Positions 37,221 through 48,400 of a stretch of 64,000 nt of DNA are shown here, one piece after another. Both the position numbers and the translations under genes were made by a program. The DNA lies in the NCBI RefSeq assembly GCF_036884655.1, contig NC_088348.1:28276501-28340500 (forward strand), read 5' to 3'. The first letter of the stretch is position 1, and each line of letters begins with the position of its first letter. This stretch comes from Musa acuminata AAA Group. Taxonomy: Eukaryota; Streptophyta; Magnoliopsida; Zingiberales; Musaceae. The notes beneath the pieces are model-generated. The model was not told the DNA's origin and ran no database searches. It saw only the letters and a program-made list of their open reading frames with translations.

Positions 37221-39452
37221 AAAAACAAAAAAAAGGGCGACGTTGCCTCGTTTCTTCTCCCCGCGAAGCCTCGACGACTTCTTCTCCCTGCACGGATGAG
37301 GAGAGGTCACCAACGACACCGAGGCCTCATCGCCTAAGACAAGGAGGCGACAACATCTTATCTGTGACGTCCGACGAGGGAGGGTGGCGATGGATTGGGA
37401 TCATCAAGGGAGAGTGACGTCAGATCTCTAGGTTCCCCTTTTCTTCTCCCTCTTCTTCCTTCTCCCTCGACTAATACCGTCTGGTAACGGGTGGCGATGG
37501 TCGAAATCGACCATTACCGACCGATTTCGAGTGGTAACGGGACGAAAACAACCCCAATTGACGGTACCGCTCGGTAGTGGGCGGTCCGCGTGCCGGTCTG
37601 TTGGCAAACCAGTACGTACCGCCCTGTACGGGCGGTATCATTTGAAATTAAAATCCTTGCTTACAAGAAGCATGAACCATAAGAAGCAAATGTCTACAAC
37701 AATCCTAGAAACATACATGTCATTAGAGAAGAAACTAAAAGGTTCAAAAGACATAAATCCACCAACAATCCCACATGTTTTGGAGCCTTAAATGGATGAC
37801 TCAAGTGTTGAACATATATACAGTACAGTAATATAAATAAATGTAGATGGTACTTCAGTTATAATACATATGAACTCTCTAATACATGCCAAGAAGTGTC
37901 AATTATGTTTTGGTGTCCAGCATGGATACAATAAGGAGATGGCAACAGTTTGGAAGAACCCGTGCTTCATGGGGCACAAAAGGCTACATATATACAACAT
38001 TGGCATTGTGAAATGTTCCTGTGTTGCTTCAAAAAGAGAGCAGATGTAAGATTTCTAAGATTTGAATAAAAAGTATCACTTGAAAACCATAATAGAAAAA
38101 GGACAACATTTATTCTCCACAATCCACATAAATTATATGGTGGAACATTTTTCATTGAACTTAACACTGAATGGACTAGGAGTAATCAACAAAACAACCT
38201 ATATCCATGTCCAATCAAATGAAGAAATGTATAAATGGAAAAGAAACAGCTTCTAGCCTTCTAATACATTGACATAAAGGAAGTGAGATGCTTCATGAAG
38301 CATGTACCTCAGTTAGCAATGTCAATATAGCTTAGGTAACTATAAGTGATGACTAACTAAGCAATGTCAATATAGCTTAGGTAACTATAAGTTGATGCAG
38401 TCAAAGATACATTGCCCATGTCTAGCCAATGATAGTTAATGTTCATCCTATCAATGTTGAGAGTCTAAACATGGATCTAAGTTCAATGAATTCTTGAGCA
38501 TGTATCTCTCAAGTACTCCATTTGAATGTAACCAGAGTAACTCTCTGCTAATTTCGGAAGTATAGGCACCTCAATCATGCACAAAATTTTATTTCCTACT
38601 CCCTCTTCAACTCTTCCTCCTCTCTTCCCTTCACATCTTCCATCCCACCATCTCTTCCTCCTCACTGGGTATTAACTTAAACCGAGCTTGATTCAAAGAG
38701 AAAGAGATATTGAACCACCAATTAAATGGAATGGATTTAAAATGATGTCCAACCCTTGTTTTCTCCTCTTTCTTCTTTATCTCATTCTCCTCCCTTGGGT
38801 GTTTGTTCTCAAACATAAACACATTACTTTTGTTTTATTGGAAGAGACAGCCACGTACTTAGGTCAGCGATGGCTGCCAAGGGATCTTTGCCACTATTAT
38901 CTAATAATATGTATTTTTTAATATAAAGCTAGGAAGGTTACCCTGGTTGTCAATGGAGTAATTAGCTTAAAGGGTTTTTTTTTTGTCAATGACTTGCTTG
39001 CTTATTTTAACGCAAAGTTAGGTAAGTCTTTGTATAGCATGCTAATGGCAAAGTGCAGATTTAACTGTCAGTAAGGAAGGATATAATCATAAAATAAAAA
39101 AAAAGGGTTGGAAATGAAAATTTCTCTGTATAACCTTCAATGAAGCATAGTAGCAGAATTAGTAACACATTCACACCCAAATGGATGACCAGCTATCAAG
39201 TTTATTTTGGTGTAACCATGATTAAAAGCATAAGGTTATGTTGCAAATGATTTTATTAGTCTTCCTCTTATACATGAATTCTGCCACCAATACATTCATG
39301 AGAAAGATGGAATATGAATAGAAGAAGAATTTGTAAAAAGAAGTGTTTTTAAGATCAAGATTCGTAATTTTGTACCGTACCGGAGTATCGAGCTCAGCTT
39401 GGTATGGTACGGTACGAGTATACCGAGAGGTATGTTTTGATGTACCGCTCGG

Positions 39453-39485
<33 letters not shown>

Positions 39486-42400
39486 ATATATATATGTATG
39501 TATATATATATATGTATGTATATATATATATATATAAACGATGTTGCCTTGTTTTTCTGCTCACGTGGGGAGAAGAAACCAAGGTTTCCTTCTCCCCGCA
39601 CAAAAACAAGCGACGACGCTCGGTTTCTTCTCCCCGTGACGTCGCCAAGACTTCTTCTCCCCGCGCGGATGAGGAGAAGTCGCCGACGACACCAAGGCCT
39701 CGTCATCTCAGACGAGGAGGAGACGACATCTCATCTGCGACGTCTGACGAGGAAGGGCGGTGACATAATGGGATCGTTGAGGGAGAGCGGTATCGGATCT
39801 ACAAGTTCTCCCTTTTCTTCTCCCTCAGCTAATACCATCCGGTAGCGAGCGGCGACAATCGAAATCGACCATTACTGACCAATTTAGGGTGGTAACGGGG
39901 CGAAAACAGCCCCAATCAACAGTACCGCCCAGTAGCGGGCGGTCCGCATACCAGTCTGCTGGCAAACCGGTACGTACCGCACGGTACGGGCAGTATTATT
40001 CGAAATTAAAAGTCTTGTTTAAGATAAAATCATCACATACTAAAGCCTAATTTTAAGTGAACGAGACTAGAACTTTCAAGAGGATAAATTAGGACACATG
40101 AATGCATGTCTTTCTATTAACTTACCGGTTGAAATCCACTTTGAAGAAGAAACTCAAGAGCAGCATGACAAAAGAATCCAAATCTATGCCCATCATCATT
40201 CCTTCCATATATGCACCCAACTGAAAACATCCTGCACAAGGTTGTAGCATGACAAACTTCAAAATGTTGGCTCTCTCTAATAATATCATATTGTACTTTA
40301 CATAATAACAATAAAAAAAAAAGAAATTTTAAAAGAAAGAGTTTTTTTATACCTGGTGTAATTGAACTCATGTTGGTATCTTTCCCACCCTAATTAAACC
40401 CAATCACAGATTGGGCTAAACTTGAATTGGTTGGGATTAGCGTTACGATATATCATGGCCGAACTAGGTTCGATCAAACTACAAAGATTCTATGTATTTA
40501 ATTGGGTCGAGTTCCAGTTGGGTCAGGTTATAGTAGATCTTCATTAGACTCAAGATGTCCAGTATATCAGATCCAGAGAACTCAGGCTTGAGTTGGGTTT
40601 GGGTCAACCCCAACTTAACCCAGACTTATAATGGGTTTATATTTCCCAACCATCCAACCTGATGATCAGGTTAGGTTTCAGCCAAAATGAAGTTGGAGTC
40701 CTACAGAAAACCAATTCAAAAATGTCCAAAATCTCTTTTCACACTAATATATATTAATTACTTAAAATAGTTCATAATTTCACATACAACTAGTTGTTCA
40801 AAAGCAAAAATTCAAAGTCTTTGGTTGTTTATAAAGAAGCAAAAAGAGGTCCTTGAGCTGTATCATGAAACCTATATGAGGCAAAAATTAAGCAAAAAAG
40901 GAGAAAATAATAGCAAACCGAATATTAAAGTAAGGACACTTGACAGTACATGGATTTAGAAGGCCTAAATAATCAAAATTAAAATGATAACAAAAGAAGT
41001 ATTGTACGATATATAGATGTCGGTTGAATTTGAAGTAAGATCCAAAAGGTTAGAGATAAGGTTTTTATACAATATAAATATTAGAACTTCAAATATTAAG
41101 CCCTTAATATTAAAAATGTTTTTAAAATATAGTGTATAAGAGGATTCACATTATAATTTGCAGAAAAATTAATTTGGTCAAGCAAGAAATGGAACAAAGG
41201 AGCCAGACAAAGTAAAAGACAACTAAAATGCAGCTAATACCAAGTCTTTTCTAATCATAGTGCAAAGCTATATCTTGCACTGATTTTGCATAGCTTTTGA
41301 ACCAAATCTGTTAGGGCATCAATGCATAAGATTATCATAAATAAAAGTACAGATTTAGTTGCATAACAGTTTACAGAACCTTAAAGAATCAAAATTTCAG
41401 TCCTTTGAGGTCTGTATTCAAGATAACCAATGTAACGAACATGTACAGCACACAAGAAAGAAAATTACTACATACCCATTTTGGGGCTCTAGAAAGTATA
41501 CAGGAAGGCCCTCAACCTGTCCGAACCAAACATTTATTTCCATTCCACCCCAAGCAAAGCTATTACGGAAATGGAGGTCTTTAACCTAAATTTCAAGAAA
41601 CATGTCAGAAAATTTTCCAATATAAACAAACATGTATCAGAAATGAATTTATAAGCACCACTGAAGTCTAAAGTGAAGGGGAACCTTTTTCCACAATAAT
41701 GTGAACCATTAAATGAAATTATAAGCATCAAAATATCTAAAATCCATTAGACAAACCTTTTCCCACAATTAGTTTTATCAAGAGAGACATCTTCTAGGAT
41801 CCATCATTGCTTTTAATTTGGTTTAACTCACACCACTAGAAACTAGCCATTTCTACCATCTCTTGACCAAGGTCAGCAGGATGGACCAAGATAGGTCATA
41901 GGATTTGGCATTTTGGAATTGATCCATATCGGTTGAATTCAGACAATTGCATTGTTTTTTTCTTAAAGAAAAGCAATTGATTAGATTTCCAATAGGAAGG
42001 ACTAGGATCGATGGTTAAGAATTACTGTCTTTTAGCTTAAGGGAATGTCCATTGATTCTAGCATGACAAGGGGTGCTTGGCACCTTGGCTAGCATAGAGT
42101 GTGTCAATACCTTCTAGTATGGCATGTTTAAATCTATATCAATCTGTGCTGATTGGCACAGCAATCCTCGTAGGTGGGAATAATCAAAATTATCCTGACT
42201 GAAAACTGTTGGATTTAAAGATCTGCTTACCCCTTGAGAAAACAAGCCCTTTCAGGATTGGACTGGGCTATTTCTAATCTAAACAGTTGATGTGTATTGC
42301 GAGACATTGACTACATGAAGCAGGATTTTGATACCAAATCAGAACATATATTTCACAATATTACCATCAAAAAGCACCAATATAAACTCTCAAAACCACA

Positions 42401-45400
42401 CAAAACCCATTCATGCACATGTCCTACATCAATATTTTTAATCAATGGTAGTTTCTTCAGCTCATGCAAAGGCAAATACGGATTCTTTTGATAGAAGCAC
42501 TAACAAAAGGAAATGACTGAGCAGCAAGAAGCAAAATAATCTTACATTACTGAGATTCATACAATTATATTTTGGAAGAACAACATCAACTGTATGGCCT
42601 AAATCTTGAACAGCACGAGAAAGACTTGTAACAACATCACCAAGGCCACCGACCTGCAAAGAATAAGGACAGGCTGGAGAATTAACCATCATAAGTAATA
42701 TTATAAGGCTGGATATTTGGTTCAAATCATAAATAATGTAAGTTAAGACATCCGACTCTGTTATAAAAGAAATTAAAATTCAGAATTAATCAGATAATGA
42801 AAAACAGCAAATTGTTAAATCTGAAACTGCAGAATAATTTTCTTAAGCTCAAGAAGTAATAGAAATGCATCTAACCAGAAAAATGGTGGCTACTGATTTA
42901 ACTTATCATGAACAGATGAATAAACAGAGTTTATTGAATGTAAGTTCACTTTGTCATCAATTACATTTTACCTAGATGAGTATCTCACTCCATTCTAACA
43001 AAGTTCATAACTCTTGCTTGTGGGTGTACAGTACAAATTATGTCTACTTGTACAGTAAAGTACTAATTGTGTTTTGAGAGTATCTTTTTCATTTGAGGAC
43101 CTAGTCCACAAGCCAAGTCGCGCATGACTTGTGTCTCAGTGGCTCCAGCACATCCAAACTCTAGCTAGCCATGTAGGCACCACCAGAAAAAAGATCATAA
43201 GATAGTCACCAGCTTAAAGGATGTGACTAACCTCTCAGACATTTAATCATAAAGAATGTTGAGTAAATTTAGGTCAAACAGATGACAAACCTCTCAGACA
43301 TTTCATTAAGCTATCCAAGTTCTTATAACAAATAGCCATGTCATAAGACTTATTTCTTAAATTTTTATACTCAAGTGCATTGCTTCCATATTGTCAGTTA
43401 GTTTTCTGAAAATTAAGTGAATGCCCTTTATAACCCTTGATTATTTTTTACAGGTTCACAAGCCTCTTCTAATTGCCCTGTTCATAGAATAAGAAAAAAA
43501 AAATTGCAAACTGCAGTAACCATAGATAATTTGTAGTTGTACCTTCCTTGCAAGCCACTATTCCTGCTCTCAGTTTCTCATATTTATGCATTCTATTACT
43601 ATTAGAACTAAAAAAACTTAAGTCTATGCAATGCATTCATAAATAAAAATCTCTCTGAAGTTTTAAGAAAACAATTCATGACAGAAAGGAAAAAAAATGC
43701 ACTTTTTGTGAGAGTACCTCACCAAAATAATCATTCAAAAGAAATATACATGAAACTGCTCATTCCAGTATTCAAGACTTGCCAAAAATTATCCATGGTT
43801 GGTTAAAATTGAAATAATGAACAAATGCTAAATGTCAGGACTGGTAATCAAGCAATAGTATATGACAGCAACCTATTTTAACTTAGGAAAATATAGCTTT
43901 AAATAATAAATCTTGTTTAAACCTCTGATTAGGTGTTAAACATCACATCTTCAGAATACGTATGAGAATCTAATTCCCATGTTACAATTTACTATTTGAT
44001 GATTGACATTTTGTTTTATACTCTGAAAACAATAAACCCATAGGGCAACAAGGTCCTAGTTGAAGGCCAAAAACAGGAAAATAATTGCAGAAAGGAAAAA
44101 AGGAAGACCAGCTGCAACAAATAGAGGAATCTAAAGAAGCCTACAGTTCAAGGTACAATTTCTATGTCAATGCAAAGCACTGAAGGTAGTAATGCTAGTA
44201 AGAGTGCTCCACAAAAACAAGTTGAAGAAGATTACCTTTAATAAGTTCAAGCAGGTGCATTGTGCAAGCAGAAGGTTCAAACACATCATGCCAACAGAAA
44301 ACTAATAGTAAACTGAAGCAAAACAAGTCCAGCACAAGTGCAAGGACAAGCATTTAGCAATCACTCACAATCTATAATACAAAATTTTGTTTCTAGTGGA
44401 ACTAATCACTTCAAATAATGGTTATGTTCTTACACTTAGCTTCCTAAATTATCTTTGTTTTATGGAGGGCATGTAAGGTTCAACACATTAAATTTACCTT
44501 TGCTATAGGTGCCATCTCAACAGCAATATGTACGATATGCATGGGAGGTTCCTTTGCAATTCCTCCAATGACAGGAATATGATAGTCCATCCCATTTCTG
44601 TTATCATAGATTCCACCATCTTCTCTCTCCGAAAAAACAAAATCCATCATATAAGCATCCATTGGGACCTTCACTGCAATAATTAACAAACCCAAGTGAT
44701 CTAAGATGATGATTGTTACGCTGTGACATCTAAAATGCTATATCCACATGAACTAACACACCCTTATGAGAAGAATCTAGGAACCATTTACTTGCAGCAC
44801 GGAAAATAAATTAGCAATGCTTTTCCTACAGACGAAACTTACTATTATTTTCTGAAAAAAAATGCTACTCTTAAAATTACTTGGCACTAGATATCAGGGT
44901 TCGCCATTTCAGGCACCGGACCTGTCTCGGAGATTTATTGGGTTGGTGCATACCAGTCTGTACCAATGTACCAACATATGGCACATTGGGGCATGCCAAC
45001 TAGGACTAGGGTGATCCACGTCTTGGTTGTCAGTAGGACCGATCCATGCCACCCATACCATACCGACTTGAACGATAAAGCAAACGTTGCTATAGATGTC
45101 AATTGATCAGTTTAGGATGGACTTGGATTATGTCAAGAATGGATAACTGGATACATAGGCCAACCTGAACTAGTTCCAACACATCAGCAGGTCAAGATTT
45201 CACAAAACCATCACCATAGATGGGTCAAATTGGCTGGAAAAAGCTAGTGATGTTGGATTGGTGGACTGAGACAATGTTCTTTTTATTCTGGTCAACCACC
45301 AAGTTGGATTGAGTTGAGCCTCACTTTGAAAGGAACATGAGCTTGATTTGAATCCAACCTAACATGAAATTGTAGTCAGCTATAGAATCTGGATCAGGTT

Positions 45401-48400
45401 GACCACATAGGTCCAGGTCAAGATTTCCAAAGTTGACCGTTTAACAGAAAGAAGATTGTTAGTTATCAACCAATGTTGTTAGAACTTGGAAGTGCTAGTG
45501 CTATAAGATGCCAAGCTCCCTTATTGCCTGAGGTTCTAGGTGCTTACCTTAGAAAAATTACAAAAATAAAAATAAAAAGAATAATTACTAAAGGATTGGC
45601 TTCTATCAAAATACAAGTTGTCATTAGATATGTAAGATGATGGACACCAAAAAACCAAATTACATAAAATCTAGCCATCTATAAGCACTCATACAACAAA
45701 TGATAATGAAATTAGTTCATATGTAAATTGCAAAGCGAAAAAGATTCATATATCTGTCAATTTAAGTGCTTAAGTAATCATCATGCCCATCCTCTCATCA
45801 TCAACATCATCAGTGATCTCATCTCCTCCACCACCTAATTCATACACCTCCATCTGTTCCTATATTTTGTTAGAATCAACTTCCTCGCCTTCAACATTTG
45901 CTATCCTTGTATGATTGTTTTTGCACTGTCTTTAATCTTGATTGTTATTCAGTGGATATACTTATTTCTCCAACCATAGATGTCCTCACTACATCACCCC
46001 ATGTCGATTTGTGATCTACAGAAAATCATCTTTTGCATTTGACACGTTAGCACTATCATATGATCTTTGATGATACAGCTTGTTTTTTTCCTTTATAAGA
46101 ATGGTTGCATTAAATTAAGATTAAAGATAGTATTTAGGAAACAAATAGAAAAAGAGAGGGTCATGTGTGGGTGGCAGGTGGAAAGCTTATTGGACAGGCA
46201 AAGAGGGACAAAGCAAGCACCTCATCAGCCAACACCTCAACTGAGACTAGACAGTGCCTACTAAGATGCCTCACCTAGGGCCCCTCAAAAGGTCCTGGTA
46301 AAAAGAATTTCTTTACATGGACTATACTAAAAAAATCACAGAAAGTAATATTTGACAAGATGTTAATCATCCAAGGGATTAGATGATAGACTTGTAGAAC
46401 TGTACTTTAAGATTTTTTACTGGATAAGTCTTACCAGTTGCTTTGAGATGTGAAGCATTTTCTGCAGGCACCATTTTCTGGGGTGGTAGGGGGCCATTAT
46501 GGTGACTCCAACGGTTAAATGAGCATCTAAACCAAACCTCTGGCTTGCCGTTTAGAACTGTATTGGAGGGATTATATAAAACAGTGATAACACTTCCAGC
46601 TCGCACATCAATTGGCTCTGTATAGACTATGTGTTTTTGAGACAGCAAAAACATTTTCATTGTCTTTTCCTTTGTTTCAGCCTTCATGCGTGCAGTTTTC
46701 TCAGCCTGTGAAAACCAAAAGAATTTAGATGAAGTTGAGTTTAAAGTTTACGTTATGCTCAAAAATTAACATAAACAAACTAGGATCATTATCCAACATG
46801 AAAACTATATCATTCAGGCTGCCCATCATACTAACCTTCTTATGAACAGCCTCTTCTCTTGCTCTTCGCTCTTCCTGAAGCTTTCTGTAGATTCGGTGTT
46901 CTTCCTCGACCCAGAACAGTTCTCCAGGCACGCTCTTTGGTACAGTAGCATGGAAATCTTGCCTGTTGTTATTATCATAAACAACTGCCTTCCCTGGTGG
47001 ACCATCAGCAAAAACCCAATCCAGAACCAGTGCTCGATCAGGTACAACAACTGCGAAGAAATTACTTGAGTATTCCGTATGTGGTAACTTCAGGTTTAAT
47101 AAGCAGTTGAGCACTTAAGCTGAACATGTTAAGGTAAAAAAATTATTATGTTATTCATCTTATAGCATAAGAGACTAATTTGCTTCCAAACCGTGTGATT
47201 CAAAGTGCAGCCTAACTCTTGAATATTTATTCTATTATATATAAGATTGTTCAGAAAGTCTCTTCATGTTTTTAATCCAGTTGGAAAAAAACACATACTT
47301 TTATTAAGTTTAAAAGGGAGAAGTGCGTGCTACAGGGATCTTAAACACTTGAGACCAAGGAATGTAATTTCGTGCAGTCAGGCTGTGTCATTCTTTGGCT
47401 GGTCTGGTATGTACTGGTCAGTACCAGCATACCGACACACTGTACACCCAAACGTGCCAACAGTTCCAAAAAATGTCCAAAAAATCTTCGAAAATACATG
47501 AAAAATTAGGAAAAAGCTTAAATTATGATATTTTAATTACAATTAAATGCACATTTAGTTTTACTTAAATAAAAAATCCAAATTAGAAAGGGATAGAGGA
47601 TTTATATTTTTCAGAGATTGGGCAGTTTTGCGACACGTTCAAAACGGTTTGCCCGTTGATATTGAACAATAGCAAGAAATTTGTGCGAAAGAGTGATTAA
47701 GTGAGAAAGAGTGTTAGAAGATGTGAGATTGAAATAGGATTAAACAGGTATTCAAATCGGTCCAACGAACAAATTGACCGTTGGAACCGATTCAATCTAG
47801 GTTGTTGATTGATTTCAATCAAAATCTGACCATTATCAACCAATACAGTAAATTTTTTGATACAGATCAAACTTTTTAACATTAGGTATCAGAGATATAT
47901 CAAGTTGAACTCTTAAACTAATTAGTCGTTTACTCATTAAATGAGTCAATTTTTTTCAGACAAATTCCAAAATGGACTTAAGAACCTTTTATGTAGATCT
48001 TGATTAAAAATATAGATATCAAGAACTTCGGAGATTAACATTCTAAAAATTGAATAAATTATTGAAAATTAATAAATAATCAATCTCAACAATATTACTC
48101 GAGTCAAAAAATCACCTTGAATCCCTTCATTGCATAAAAAGGAACCAGCAATTGTTAAAAAGTTTGTTAAATGATCATACAACAAATCACCAAAATATTC
48201 TGATCCAAGTAGCAATAACTGATGGATAATTTGATTTAAATGATCATACAACAAATCACCAAAATAACTGATGGATGAGTTGATTTCATAATCATTAAGA
48301 TTTCTTTTAGACAACCTTTTCGATATTGTCTTTTGCTTCTCTCCAATCTCAATAATAGCATGTTGGTCCCATAAGTTTAAATACATTATGATTGGAAGTG

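Noticed and set aside
39296..39845. Several overlapping frames rich in Tyr and Ile
   Set aside because: Translations of the TA/GTATG microsatellite and GC-rich half of a MITE.
47340..47440. CAAGGAATGTAATTTCGTGC followed by GTACCAGCATACCG words, like a fourth MITE
   Set aside because: The left tip resembles the SS3 MITEs, but no matching right end or target duplication was found.
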